A stretch of DNA of 64,000 nt from Verrucomicrobiaceae bacterium (GTDB lineage Bacteria > Verrucomicrobiota > Verrucomicrobiia > Verrucomicrobiales > Akkermansiaceae), in the NCBI GenBank assembly GCA_027486655.1, contig JAIXOR010000058.1:22061-86060 (forward strand). Direction: 5' to 3'. Of the stretch, positions 9,280-18,356 are shown piece by piece; position 1 is the first letter of the stretch; each line of letters begins with the position of its first letter. A model generated the notes under the pieces. It worked only from the letters and a program-made list of their open reading frames with translations, did not search any database and had not been told where the DNA came from. A program made the translations under genes and the position numbers.

Positions 9280-10497
9280 ATGGACTCCGGCTGGACCGAA
9301 TGGATCAACGTGCTCTTCCGCTTCACCCACGTGGTGGCGGGGATCATGTGGATTGGAAACTCGCTGCTCTTCACCTGGATGGAGCTCAATCTGGTGAAAC
9401 CGGAGAAATCCCGTGACCCGGATCTGTTAGGCGAGCTGGACATGCTGCACGGCGGCGGCGTGTTCCATCTGGAAAAGCGGCTCATGCATGCCGATGCGAT
9501 TCCGGAGCGGCTGCATTGGTTCAAATGGCAGTCCTACACGACGTGGATCACCGGCTTCGTGCTTCTGGTGGCGCTCTTCTACACCAACGGCTCCACGCTG
9601 GTGGACGCGACGAGATCGACGCTCTCACCCTCGTCCGCGGTTTGGCTCAGCCTCGCCGGAGTGATCGGCGGATGGATCGTGTATGACCTGATCTGGCGCT
9701 CTCCGCTGAAGAAAATGTCGGTCATCGGTCTCGTGGTTTCGCTCGTGTTTCTCTGCGGTGCGGCGGTCGCTTATGGCACGGTTTTCAACGGCCGCGCGCT
9801 CTACCTCCAGATCGGCGCGATGATGGGCACCTGCATGTCCGCCAATGTGTTTTTCCACATCATTTCCAACCAGCACAGATTCATGCGCTCGCTCAAGGCC
9901 GGGCAGCCGCATGATCTGGAACTCGGAAAACGCGCCAAGGCCCGCTCGCTTCACAATCACTACATGACCTTCCCGGTGATCTTCCTCATGCTCAGCGCGC
10001 ATTTCCCGAGGTTGCACGCGGCCGAGCGCAACGTGCCGATCCTGATCGTGGTGATCCTCACCCTGATGCTCGTGAAGCACCTGATGAACACGCGCTACCA
10101 TTTCAAGGCGTGGCTCGCCGCGATCATCGGCGCGGTGATCGCCGCCGCCTTGGGAATCGGACTGCTGCTCCAGCCAAGTGCGTCCGCGGCCGAGAATCCG
10201 GACATCGCCGCGGGCAAGGCGCTTTTCGAGACACAAGGCTGTGCCGCCTGCCACATGCAGGGCTCCGCACAGATCGCTCCCTCCGTGCACGGGCTCTACG
10301 GAACGATGCAGGAACTCACCGATGGATCCCGAGTGAAAGTGGATGACGACTACATCCGTCGCTCGATCCTCGAACCCCAGGCGCAGATCGCCAAGGGTTA
10401 CGCCGCCGCCATGCCCTCCTATGCCGGACGACTCGACGAAGCGGCCATCGCCCGCATCACCACCTACCTGAAGTCGCTCTCTCCGCCGTCCCGTTGA
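9280..10497 (+). CDS. puuD: Membrane-bound urate hydroxylase (PuuD-type urate oxidase) with cytochrome c domain
   Basis: The product has 405 residues. The N-terminal part has many membrane helices (FRFTHVVAGIMWIGNSLLFTW onward) and the family segments NVFFHIISNQHRFM and RSLHNHYMTFPVIFLMLS. The C-terminal about 90 residues form a cytochrome c domain with CAACH (Cys321, Cys324, His325). This arrangement is that of PuuD, which oxidises urate to 5-hydroxyisourate and passes electrons through cytochrome c rather than to oxygen as peroxide. It follows uraD directly. The 5-hydroxyisourate hydrolase that should act between the two enzymes is not in this window. The start at 9280 has no Shine-Dalgarno sequence, only a C-rich stretch before the ATG. 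Confidence 0.9.
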   Translation: MDSGWTEWINVLFRFTHVVAGIMWIGNSLLFTWMELNLVKPEKSRDPDLLGELDMLHGGGVFHLEKRLMHADAIPERLHWFKWQSYTTWITGFVLLVALFYTNGSTLVDATRSTLSPSSAVWLSLAGVIGGWIVYDLIWRSPLKKMSVIGLVVSLVFLCGAAVAYGTVFNGRALYLQIGAMMGTCMSANVFFHIISNQHRFMRSLKAGQPHDLELGKRAKARSLHNHYMTFPVIFLMLSAHFPRLHAAERNVPILIVVILTLMLVKHLMNTRYHFKAWLAAIIGAVIAAALGIGLLLQPSASAAENPDIAAGKALFETQGCAACHMQGSAQIAPSVHGLYGTMQELTDGSRVKVDDDYIRRSILEPQAQIAKGYAAAMPSYAGRLDEAAIARITTYLKSLSPPSR

Positions 10498-10537
10498 ATC
10501 GGGATCGACAGGGCGCGGACATCGGTTAGTCAGGAGC

Positions 10538-11326
10538 ATGACCAAGCCCCTGCTGCGTGTGATCTGCCTGTGTTGGATGATGTTCCATGCCCTCGCCCCC
10601 GCGGCGGAGGACGGCTGGATCCCACTCTTCAATGGACGCGACCTCAGCGGGTGGACGCCCAAGTTTGCCGGGCATCCCCTCGGGGAAAATGCATTCCACA
10701 CCTTCCGGGTGGAGGACGGCATTCTCAAGGCGTCCTACGCCGAGTATCCGGAGTTCGGCGGGCGCTTTGGCCACTTGTTCACCAATCTGTCCTACTCGCG
10801 CTACATCCTGCGGATGGAATACCGCTTCGAGGGGCGGATGATGAAGGATGCCCCGGGTTACGTGAATCTCAACAGCGGGGTGATGATCCACGCACAACCC
10901 CCGCAAAGCATGGAGATGGCTCAGGGATTTCCCGTCAGCATGGAATTCCAGTTTCTCGCCGACGAGGGCAAGGGACCTCGATCCACCGGCAATGTCTGCA
11001 CGCCGGGCACCCATCTGGAAATGGACGGCAACCTGATCACCCGTCACATCGTCGAGTCCTCCGCGCCCACGTTTCCCGCCGACGAATGGGTCGCCATCGA
11101 GGTGGAGGTCCGCGGCGGCGACGAGATCATCCATCGCGTGAACGGACGTGAGGTGCTGCGCTACACCAAACCCCGGCTCGATCCGGAGTGCCCGATCGTT
11201 TCGGCCGCACCACTCGTCAAGGCGGGGGCTCCGCTTCGCCTGTCCGGCGGACACATCGCCCTGCAGGCCGAGGGCCAGGGCGTGTGGTTCCGCAAGATCG
11301 AGCTCAAGCCGCTGCCGGAACCTTGA
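10538..11326 (+). CDS. Secreted DUF1080 (3-keto-disaccharide hydrolase-like) protein
   Basis: The 262-residue protein has a signal peptide (LLRVICLCWMMFHALAPAAE), then the DUF1080 opening GWIPLFNGRDLSGW. It continues with FRVEDGILKASYAEY and ends in the jelly-roll strand GVWFRKIELKPL. The family adopts a concanavalin-like fold and is abundant in Planctomycetes and Verrucomicrobia; some members hydrolyse 3-keto-glycosides. It probably acts in the periplasm or outside the cell. It lies 40 bases after puuD on the same strand, with no functional link to purines evident. The cupin gene converges on it, leaving six bases between the two. Confidence 0.85.
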   Translation: MTKPLLRVICLCWMMFHALAPAAEDGWIPLFNGRDLSGWTPKFAGHPLGENAFHTFRVEDGILKASYAEYPEFGGRFGHLFTNLSYSRYILRMEYRFEGRMMKDAPGYVNLNSGVMIHAQPPQSMEMAQGFPVSMEFQFLADEGKGPRSTGNVCTPGTHLEMDGNLITRHIVESSAPTFPADEWVAIEVEVRGGDEIIHRVNGREVLRYTKPRLDPECPIVSAAPLVKAGAPLRLSGGHIALQAEGQGVWFRKIELKPLPEP

Positions 11327-11332
11327 GGCGTT

Positions 11333-11761
11333 TCACCTGTCCACCGGTGTCGCGAAGCCCTCGGGTGTCTCGCCCAGGAAATACACGTCGCGATCAGGCC
11401 GCGATCCGGGGCAGTGGATGTCCAGCATCACGAGCGCTTCCTCCCCGGTGATGAAACCATGCGTGGTCCCTGGCGGCAGTCTGAGGAAGTCGCCTGCGGA
11501 AAGCGGATACTCGACTCCATCGAGGATCGCGATGCCGCTGCCCTCGAGCACCTGATAGAACTCCTCGGCGATGCGGTGGTAGCTCACGCTGGTCCGCTGG
11601 TGCGCCTCGATGCGGATGCGGTAGGCAGTGGCCGCCCGTTCTTCCTCCACCGGGATGAGCGATTCGATTTCGTAAGGCCCGAAGCGTGCTTTGCCGCCGC
11701 CGCATCCCTTGCGGATGTGCAGGATGCCGGGGCTGGAGGACGGGGAAGGGGATGGGTGCAT
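11333..11761 (-). CDS. Small cupin-domain protein
   Basis: The protein has about 142 residues from the ATG at 11761, or 150 from 11785; neither start is favoured by a binding site. A single cupin_2 barrel is visible: SVSYHRIAEEFYQVLEGSG gives the first metal motif (His, Glu), and LPPGTTHGFITGEE the second (His). The ending ALVMLDIHCPGSRPDRDVYF is typical of small mannose-6-phosphate isomerase-like cupins. Metal binding is likely; the substrate is unknown. It converges with the DUF1080 gene and is divergent from the SGNH hydrolase gene. Confidence 0.8.
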   Translation of the reverse strand: MHPSPSPSSSPGILHIRKGCGGGKARFGPYEIESLIPVEEERAATAYRIRIEAHQRTSVSYHRIAEEFYQVLEGSGIAILDGVEYPLSAGDFLRLPPGTTHGFITGEEALVMLDIHCPGSRPDRDVYFLGETPEGFATPVDR

Positions 11762-11862
11762 GAGGATGCCGCCAGCCTGAGGCATCCGCGCGCCCGCCGC
11801 AACCGAAAGCAGGCCGCCAAAGGCGGGCTTGTCACATGGAGCGGAAGCCGTTTCGATGCGGC

Positions 11863-13158
11863 ATGAAGCTGAAGCTGCCCGTCGTCCTCCTGCTCGCTCT
11901 GGCCGGGTTGAATGCCCGAGAAGTCACCGTGCTCCCGCCCGAGCTCTCCGCATACAAGCTGGAGCCCGCACCGGAGACGAAGGGTCTGTTGCTGCAAAAG
12001 GGCGACCGCCTCGCCATCTGCGGCGACTCCATCACCGAGCAGAAGATGTATTCGGTGATCCTCGAGACCTACCTCACCGCCTGCGTCCCGCAGCTCGAAG
12101 TCTCCTGCCGCCAATATGGCTGGAGCGGGGAACAGGCCTCCGGGTTTCTCAAGCGGATGGAAAACGATGTCCTGCGCTTCCAGCCGACCGTCGCCACCAC
12201 CTGTTACGGCATGAACGACTTCCGCTACGTGCCGTTTGATGAAGCCATCGCCGCCGAATACCGGAAGAATCTAACGGAAATCTCGGCCGTCTTCCGCGAG
12301 GCCGGCTGCCGCCTCGTCGTCGGCTCGCCCGGCATCATCGACTCGGTGCCCCATTGGGTGAAATCCGCGCGCGGCACCCAGCAGGACCTCAATCTCTCGT
12401 TGTCCCGCTTCCGCAACATCGCGCTCGAAGTGGCGCTGGCCGGGAAGACCGGGTTCGCCGATGTCTATCAGCCGATGTTGTTGGCCGATTTCCGGGCGAA
12501 ACGGGAGATCGGCCCTGACTTCAAGACCGCCGGCAAGGATGGCGTGCACCCCGGATGGGCCGGGCAGGTCATCATGGCCCGCGCGTTCCTCAAGGGCCTC
12601 GGACTCGACGGCGATCTCGGATCAGTCACCTGGGATGCCGCGAGCGGACAGGCCTCCGCTGCCGCCGGGCACGAAGTGCTTGCCAGCGAAGGCGGCCGCA
12701 TCCGCGTGAAGAGCTCCCGCCTCCCGTTCTGCGCCGGGGAGGGGGATGTGAAGGATGACAACTCGATGCGTGCGGGCATGGCGCTGGTGCCCTTCGATCA
12801 GGAACTCAACCGCTTCATGCTGCGCGTCACTTCTCCGGCAGCGAAGTTCTATCAGGTCACCTGGGGCGCGGAGTCGAAGCGTTACTCCGCCGAGGACCTG
12901 TCCGCCGGAGTCTCGCTTGCCCGCGACTTCATCCAGCATCCGCTGCGTCCCGCGTTCCAGGCGGTCTGGTCCGCCGTGCTCGACAAGCAAACCTACGAAA
13001 CCCGCCAGATCAAGATGCTCGTCCACGGCCCGGAAGGCGCTGCCGATGCCGATGCCACCTTCGCTCTCACCGAGAAGGCCCGCAAGCCATTGGTGGAGCG
13101 CGTGAAGTCCTCACTCCGGCCGGTCGAGCATGAAATCGCGATCATGCCGGTCGATTGA
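11863..13158 (+). CDS. Secreted SGNH/GDSL-type hydrolase
   Basis: The 431-residue protein starts at MKLKLPVVLLLALAGLNA, a signal peptide; an in-frame ATG at 11836 adds nine residues before it. The SGNH blocks are present: GDSITE (nucleophile Ser56), YGMND (Asn118), and DGVHP (Asp226, His229). The C-terminal 170 residues form an extra beta-rich region seen in Planctomycete/Verrucomicrobial carbohydrate esterase-like members. It is probably an extracytoplasmic esterase, for example deacetylating polysaccharide. The substrate cannot be read from the sequence. Confidence 0.85.
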   Translation: MKLKLPVVLLLALAGLNAREVTVLPPELSAYKLEPAPETKGLLLQKGDRLAICGDSITEQKMYSVILETYLTACVPQLEVSCRQYGWSGEQASGFLKRMENDVLRFQPTVATTCYGMNDFRYVPFDEAIAAEYRKNLTEISAVFREAGCRLVVGSPGIIDSVPHWVKSARGTQQDLNLSLSRFRNIALEVALAGKTGFADVYQPMLLADFRAKREIGPDFKTAGKDGVHPGWAGQVIMARAFLKGLGLDGDLGSVTWDAASGQASAAAGHEVLASEGGRIRVKSSRLPFCAGEGDVKDDNSMRAGMALVPFDQELNRFMLRVTSPAAKFYQVTWGAESKRYSAEDLSAGVSLARDFIQHPLRPAFQAVWSAVLDKQTYETRQIKMLVHGPEGAADADATFALTEKARKPLVERVKSSLRPVEHEIAIMPVD

Positions 13159-13218
13159 TCATCGCCCCCTTGCGCGGGGGCGAATCCGAGGGATAGTCCG
13201 GCCTCATCCCCACGTTCC

Positions 13219-13692
13219 ATGAGCCATCAGCCTGCACCCGGAACCAAAGCCCCGCCATTCACCGCCACTGCGGTCGGTGGTCCCTACGAAACCGCGACGC
13301 CCGTCAAGCTCTCCGACTTCAAGGGCGAGACCGTCGTGCTCTATTTCTATCCGAAGGACGACACGCCCGGATGCACCAAACAGGCCTGTGCCCTGCGCGA
13401 TGGCTGGAGCGACATCTCGGCCAAGGCGCGTGTTTTCGGCGTGAGCATCGATTCGGTGAAAAGCCACGAGAAGTTCATCAAGAAACACTCGCTGCCCTTC
13501 CCCATCCTCAGCGACGAGGATCAGGCGCTCGTCCATGCCTATGGCGTGTGGGTGGAGAAGAGCATGTATGGCAAAACCTACATGGGCACCGAACGCACCA
13601 CCTTCATCATCGGCCCGGACGGGAGAATCAAGACCGTGCTTCCAAAGGTGAAGCCGGACGAACACCTGGCGCAGGTGATGGCGCTGATCTAA
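13219..13692 (+). CDS. bcp: Thioredoxin-dependent peroxiredoxin, Bcp/PrxQ type
   Basis: The 157-residue protein has DDTPGCTKQACALRD, with peroxidatic Cys52 and resolving Cys57 five residues later, as in the Bcp/PrxQ subgroup. GTERTTFIIGPDGRI further on is the conserved Arg strand. It reduces hydrogen peroxide and organic hydroperoxides in the cytoplasm using thioredoxin. It has no signal peptide. It is 60 bases after the SGNH hydrolase gene and converges with the dioxygenase gene 10 bases downstream. Confidence 0.92.
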   Translation: MSHQPAPGTKAPPFTATAVGGPYETATPVKLSDFKGETVVLYFYPKDDTPGCTKQACALRDGWSDISAKARVFGVSIDSVKSHEKFIKKHSLPFPILSDEDQALVHAYGVWVEKSMYGKTYMGTERTTFIIGPDGRIKTVLPKVKPDEHLAQVMALI

Positions 13693-13702
13693 CGGATCCG
13701 CC

Positions 13703-14383
13703 TCAGTGCCCGGTATCTGTCGGCGTGAAGCCCATCACGAGGTCGAACTTCGCTGCCAGCTCGCCGGTTTTCGAGGCCTTGATCGGCGCGAAGTCCACCA
13801 TCACCGACTCGCGCGCCTTCGCGTCTTTGATGCTGCGGATCACTCCGTCCTTTTCGTTGGCAGGTTCACCCTTGACGTAACACTGCGTCGTCCACTTCTC
13901 GCGGCCCTTCATCTTCACCGCAAAGTGAATGTGCGGCGTGCGGCCGGGATAGGCGATCGGCTTGATCGTGCGGAAGTAGTATTCCCCGCTCGACCCTGTC
14001 AGAAATCTGCCGAAGCCCTGGAAGTTCGCATCCCGCTTCGCGGCGTCGTTGCTGCCGGTGTGAAGATAGACGCCCCTGCCATCCACCTGCCAGATCTCGA
14101 TCACCGCGTTGCGGATCGGATCGCCCTTGGCATCGAGCAGGCGGCCGGAAAGATGCGTCACTTCGCCCACCGCGGGAGTGATGCCGTCGTTGATGATGAG
14201 AAGGTCGTTGTCCGTATCCAGCGGCAGCTTGTCCGGATAAAACGGCCCTTCCGTCTGTTTCGGTGTGAGCGTGAGTTGCTCGGCGAAAGCACCGGGCGCG
14301 GCAAAGGCCATCGCCATGGAACCGATGAGCTTGCGGCGCGTCCAGAGGCGGGGCATGTGGATCAGGTTTTTGGATGGTTCCAT
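13703..14383 (-). CDS. Tat-exported intradiol ring-cleavage dioxygenase-like protein
   Basis: The product has about 226 residues from ATG 14383; starts at 14419 and 14356 are also in frame. It opens with a twin-arginine signal, WTRRKLIGSMAMAFAAPGAF. The mature part begins QTEGPFYPDKLP and carries the beta-sandwich of protocatechuate 3,4-dioxygenase-type enzymes. The iron ligand pattern is visible: Tyr in GVYLH, Tyr in KPIAYPGRTPHIHF, and the His-x-His of HIHF, with the conserved Arg before it. It likely cleaves a catechol-type ring with ferric iron outside the cytoplasm; the real substrate is unknown. No aromatic pathway genes are nearby. Confidence 0.85.
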   Translation of the reverse strand: MEPSKNLIHMPRLWTRRKLIGSMAMAFAAPGAFAEQLTLTPKQTEGPFYPDKLPLDTDNDLLIINDGITPAVGEVTHLSGRLLDAKGDPIRNAVIEIWQVDGRGVYLHTGSNDAAKRDANFQGFGRFLTGSSGEYYFRTIKPIAYPGRTPHIHFAVKMKGREKWTTQCYVKGEPANEKDGVIRSIKDAKARESVMVDFAPIKASKTGELAAKFDLVMGFTPTDTGH

Positions 14384-14444
14384 CTTTTGAGAATATGCCG
14401 GATTGTGGATCGGCATCAAGATGGATTGTTTGAAGAGAAACCAT

Positions 14445-14837
14445 TCAGGACGGCTCTGAGGCGAAAGGCTTGTGCCGGCGGATGATGCCCTTGTCGAAAG
14501 TGGCGAACGCCTTGGCTCCCATGGTGCGGCAGGTGCGGATGATCAACTCGTCCGCGAGATCCGCGCCTTCCCTCAAGGCCTTGAGCGAGGACCGCAGCCG
14601 GGCTTCGTTTTCAAAAGTGAGGTTATGAATGGTGGTCAGCCGCGCGAAGGCATCCGCGACTTCAGCACCCGACCAATCATACAGACTGCGCAAAACCCAG
14701 TCCGTCTCCGCCAGCACCAGATCGCACACAAAGAATTCGGCGCGCTTTCGGTTGAGCAGTTGCAGCACTTTGCGGAACTGCGCGTCATCGTCCTGGATGA
14801 GATAGCGGACGAGCACGTTGGTATCCAGCGCCGTCAT
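14445..14837 (-). CDS. vapC: PIN-domain ribonuclease toxin (VapC-like)
   Basis: The 130-residue protein has the PIN acidic pattern: ALDTNVLVRYL (first Asp), LAETDWVL (Glu), DLADELIIRT (Asp), and FATFDKGI (last Asp). VapC toxins are magnesium-dependent endoribonucleases that cut tRNA or rRNA. Its ATG overlaps the stop of the upstream AbrB-type antitoxin by four bases (ATGA), which implies translational coupling. Confidence 0.88.
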   Translation of the reverse strand: MTALDTNVLVRYLIQDDDAQFRKVLQLLNRKRAEFFVCDLVLAETDWVLRSLYDWSGAEVADAFARLTTIHNLTFENEARLRSSLKALREGADLADELIIRTCRTMGAKAFATFDKGIIRRHKPFASEPS

Positions 14838-15100
14838 GGCTTGGAGCGGGACATGCGTTTCCGTGCCATGGCTTTCACTGCGGACTTCATTTCATCCACC
14901 GAATGCGCCGGTCTCTTCGACGCCTTGCGGGAGAGGCTGGCGGCTACGCTGGCAAAGGTGCCTGTCTTCGCCGACAGGATGATCCGCCCGTCCTCCTCGA
15001 TTTCATAAACCAGTTGGTCGGACGGCCGCAGATTGAGAGCCTCGATCACCGCCTTGGGAATCGTGGTCTGGTTCTTGCTGGTAAGGGTGGACTGGGGCAT
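14834..15100 (-). CDS. AbrB/SpoVT-family antitoxin partner of the PIN toxin
   Basis: The 88-residue protein starts at MPQSTLTSKNQTTIPKAV, a classic swapped-hairpin AbrB DNA-binding motif, followed by LRPSDQLVYEIEEDGRIIL. The C-terminal half is Lys/Ser/Arg-rich (SLSRKASKRPAHSV) and probably wraps the toxin. An earlier ATG at 15166 would add 22 unrelated residues. Antitoxins of this type bind their own promoter and repress the operon with the toxin. Confidence 0.86.
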   Translation of the reverse strand: MPQSTLTSKNQTTIPKAVIEALNLRPSDQLVYEIEEDGRIILSAKTGTFASVAASLSRKASKRPAHSVDEMKSAVKAMARKRMSRSKP

Positions 15101-15166
15101 ACAAGGAATCTGGCATGTTTCCTTGGCTGAATCAACGTGGAAGAATTCCGTTGCTGAAAATCCCAC

Positions 15167-15688
15167 TCACTTGCCCGGTCCGATCGTCGGGTGATCCTTG
15201 ATGAGGTAAATCGTGTCTTCCTCATCCCACCCCATGACCAAGGTTGCGCCGAGGTTTAGCCAGTAGTTTGCTGGATCCACATAGAAGTGCCCGATCGCCT
15301 GTCTAGATTGAAGATCGATCCCGATCCGGGAGACGCAGAATGTCCAGCATCGATCGGGTTTGCGGTCCTGCCGGGGTTCCACGAAGTCCGCATATTCGAG
15401 GAGATGCTCCGTTTTGAATTTCGAAGTTTTGAGTGAATTCTGGATCATGCGCACCCTCGCCCTGTTCTCCAGTTCGGGGTATTTCAGGAAAGCCTTATGC
15501 CACCAATAGATCAGGTTGGAGTCCGCGCCAGCCATTGAAGGGTTTTCATCCAGATAGACCAACGCGGGCTTCGGGAGGTTGTGGCGTTCTTGATAACGTA
15601 GTGCGTAATCCGTCATCCATGAAATTCCGAACCCGATGAAGGGATACTCCTCAATCGGGATTTCCTCGTATTGTCCTAATGAGAACAT
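15167..15688 (-). CDS. Hypothetical protein of 173 residues
   Basis: I do not recognise this protein. It begins MFSLGQYEEIPIEEYPFIG and has no signal peptide or membrane helix. It is rich in aromatic residues (IYWWHKAF, DRCWTFCVSRIGID, GHFYVDPANYW) and ends DTIYLIKDHPTIGPGK. Its codon use is less GC-biased than that of neighbouring mutS. It lies directly upstream of the AbrB/PIN pair on the same strand and 52 bases from the end of mutS. Confidence 0.6.
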   Translation of the reverse strand: MFSLGQYEEIPIEEYPFIGFGISWMTDYALRYQERHNLPKPALVYLDENPSMAGADSNLIYWWHKAFLKYPELENRARVRMIQNSLKTSKFKTEHLLEYADFVEPRQDRKPDRCWTFCVSRIGIDLQSRQAIGHFYVDPANYWLNLGATLVMGWDEEDTIYLIKDHPTIGPGK

Positions 15689-15740
15689 GGGAGCTATAGA
15701 GAAGCGGAAAGTCTGGCACGATGAGTCTCTTCAATCGGAC

Positions 15741-18236
15741 TCAAAACTCCCCGAACAAATCCAACTGCGGCGTCTGTGGCTTCGGCATGTCGTCCTGCAC
15801 GGTGTTCTTCGCCTTGGGACCCTGTTTCTTCTGCTCGGGTTTCACCGAGTGGAGTTCGAGGTGGCTCAGGATGGACTTGGCGCGCTCGACGACGGGTTTC
15901 GGCAATCCCGCCAGGCGTGCGACCTGGATGCCGTAGCTCTTGTCCGCGGCACCGGGGAGGATCTTGTGGAGGAAGATGATCTCTTCGTTCCATTCCCTAA
16001 CCGCCACGTTGTAGTTGGCGACGGCTTGTTTGGTATTCGCGAGGTCGGTGAGCTCGTGGTAGTGCGTGGCGAAGAGGGTGCGGCAGCCGATCTGGTCGTG
16101 CAGGTGCTCGGCGACGGCCCAGGCGATGGAGAGACCGTCGAAGGTGGCGGTGCCGCGGCCGATCTCGTCGAGGATGACGAGCGATTTCTCGGTGGCGTGG
16201 TTGAGGATGAGGGCGGTCTCGCTCATCTCGACCATGAAGGTGGACTGGCCGCGCGAGAGGTCGTCCGAAGCGCCGACGCGGCAGAAGATGCGGTCCACGA
16301 GGCCGAGCGTGGCGGCTTCCGCCGGGACGTAAGCGCCGATCTGCGCCATCACGGCGATGAGGGCGATCTGGCGGATGTAGGTGGATTTTCCCGCCATGTT
16401 GGGTCCTGTTAGAATCTGGAGGCGGGCGCTTTCCGGATCGAGCTCGGTGTCGTTGGGAACAAACTTCGTATCGGTGAGCGTTTGTTCCAGGACGGGATGG
16501 CGACCGTTGCTGACAAAGAATCCCCGCTCTTGGTTGAGGACGGGGCGGCAGTGGCGGTGGAACTGGGCGACCTCGGCCAGCGCGCAGAGCACGTCGATTT
16601 CGGCGACGGCGGCGGCGGTTTCCTGCAAGCGAGGCAGGTGGGTGATGACTTGCGAGCGGAGCTGGGCAAAGAGTTCGGCTTCCAGTTGCTTCGAGCGTTC
16701 CTCCGCGCCGAGCACCTTGTTTTCCATCTCTTTGAGACCCGGGGTGATGTAGCGCTCGCAATTGGCCATGGTCTGCTTGCGCGTGTAATCGTCCGGCACC
16801 TTGGCGAGGTGGGTGTTGGTGATCTCGATGAAGTAGCCGAAGACGTTGTTGAACTTGATCTTGAGAGAGTCGATGCCGGTGCGCTGGCGTTCGTCCTCCT
16901 GGAGGCGTGCGATCCAGTCCTTGCCGCCGCGCGAGGCGTTTCGAAGTTCGTCGAGTTCCTCCGACCAGCCATCGCGGATGATGCCACCGTCGCGGAGGTT
17001 GGCGGGCGGTTCGTCGACAAGAGCGGCCGACAACAGGCTTGTTAGGTCGGAGAAGTCGTGGAGATGAGTGCCGATTGCCGATTGAGGATTGTTGATTTCA
17101 GATTGGAAGAGGGAAGAGGCGTCCTCTTTGAGGGCGGGGACGTGGCTCAACGAGGTGGCGAGGGACTGGAGGTCGCGGGCGTTGCCGGAATTCTGGGAGA
17201 GGCGAGAGGTGGTGCGCTCGATGTCGCGGATACCTTTGAGGGATTCACGGCATTTCGAGAGGAGGAAGGGTTCGGCGAGAAACGCGGCGATGATGTCCTG
17301 GCGGGTTGTTAGAACGGTGAGGTCGCGCAGCGGGTGGAGGATCCAGTCGCGGAGGAGCCGCGCGCCCATCGGAGTGGCGGTGCGGTCAAGCACACCTAAC
17401 AGCGTATGCTGTTTCCCGGAGCGCGAATCGACGAGGTCGAGATTGCGCTGGGAGGCGGCGTCGATCAGGACGAACTCCGCGTTTTCCCGAACGCGCGGCG
17501 GGCGCAGGTGGCCGCAGGGGCGGCGCAGCGAGTGGATGAGGTAGTGCAGCACGGCTCCTGCGGCTCCGGAAGCGGAGTGGAGGTGGGCGCAGCCAAAGCC
17601 ATCCAGTGAGTGGACGCTGAACTGCTCCTTGAGGAGGGAGGCGGCGTGCTCGGGGAGGAAGGTGTAGCCGTCGTAGGCGAGGCAGTTGGTGAGCGCGCCG
17701 AACTCGGCCGTCTGGTTGTCCGGAATGAGCAGCTCGGAAGGCGAAATGCGGGCGAGTTCGTCGAGGAGCTGACCGTGATCGGCGAATTCGGCGATGGTGA
17801 ACTCCCCGGTGGTGTGGTCCACACAGGCGAGGCCGGCGGTTTTCCCGTGGCGGAACACGGCGGCGAGGTAGTTCGGCCGCTGGTCGTCGAGCAAGGTGAG
17901 GTCGTCGATGGAGCCGGGTGAAAGGATGCGGGCGATCTCGCGCTCGACGAGTTTGCCCGGCTTCGGATCGGACGTTTGCTCGGCGATGGCGACGCGTTTG
18001 CCTGCCTTGAGGAGGCGGGCGATGTAGCCTTGCGCCGCGTGGTAGGGGACGCCGCACATGGGGGTACCGCCGCGTTTGGTGAGGGCGACGTTGAGGATGG
18101 GGGCGGCGGCCTTCGCATCCTCGAAGAACATCTCGTAGAAATCGCCGAGGCGGTAAAACAGGATGACGTCCGCAGGCAGGGATTTCCGCATGGCCATGTA
18201 TTGGGCCATCATCGGGGTGGCGGCGGGAGCGGACAT
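15741..18236 (-). CDS. mutS: DNA mismatch repair ATPase MutS
   Basis: The 831-residue protein has the usual MutS length. The N-terminal mismatch-reading domain has FYRLGDFYEMF (Phe-x-Glu motif) and GGTPMCGVPYHA. The ATPase domain has Walker A GPNMAGKST (from about residue 611), SLVILDEIGRGTATFDGLSI (Walker B), and LFATHYHELTDL. The protein ends QLDLFGEF. It recognises mismatches and recruits MutL, which is not nearby. The start at 18236 (MSAPAATPMMAQYMAMRKS) matches the family; the open frame extends 373 codons further upstream but that part has no MutS similarity and lies antisense to the divergent gene. Confidence 0.97.
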   Translation of the reverse strand: MSAPAATPMMAQYMAMRKSLPADVILFYRLGDFYEMFFEDAKAAAPILNVALTKRGGTPMCGVPYHAAQGYIARLLKAGKRVAIAEQTSDPKPGKLVEREIARILSPGSIDDLTLLDDQRPNYLAAVFRHGKTAGLACVDHTTGEFTIAEFADHGQLLDELARISPSELLIPDNQTAEFGALTNCLAYDGYTFLPEHAASLLKEQFSVHSLDGFGCAHLHSASGAAGAVLHYLIHSLRRPCGHLRPPRVRENAEFVLIDAASQRNLDLVDSRSGKQHTLLGVLDRTATPMGARLLRDWILHPLRDLTVLTTRQDIIAAFLAEPFLLSKCRESLKGIRDIERTTSRLSQNSGNARDLQSLATSLSHVPALKEDASSLFQSEINNPQSAIGTHLHDFSDLTSLLSAALVDEPPANLRDGGIIRDGWSEELDELRNASRGGKDWIARLQEDERQRTGIDSLKIKFNNVFGYFIEITNTHLAKVPDDYTRKQTMANCERYITPGLKEMENKVLGAEERSKQLEAELFAQLRSQVITHLPRLQETAAAVAEIDVLCALAEVAQFHRHCRPVLNQERGFFVSNGRHPVLEQTLTDTKFVPNDTELDPESARLQILTGPNMAGKSTYIRQIALIAVMAQIGAYVPAEAATLGLVDRIFCRVGASDDLSRGQSTFMVEMSETALILNHATEKSLVILDEIGRGTATFDGLSIAWAVAEHLHDQIGCRTLFATHYHELTDLANTKQAVANYNVAVREWNEEIIFLHKILPGAADKSYGIQVARLAGLPKPVVERAKSILSHLELHSVKPEQKKQGPKAKNTVQDDMPKPQTPQLDLFGEF

Positions 18237-18356
18237 GCGGCGGAGCTTGGGGGGCGGACGGCGTGGAATCAAGCGGGCAGGGGAACTTTCAGGCGCTGTG
18301 GATCCAGACCATCTCTTGGGCTTGATCCCGGCGTGGCGAATTGCAGCCTTCCGCGG

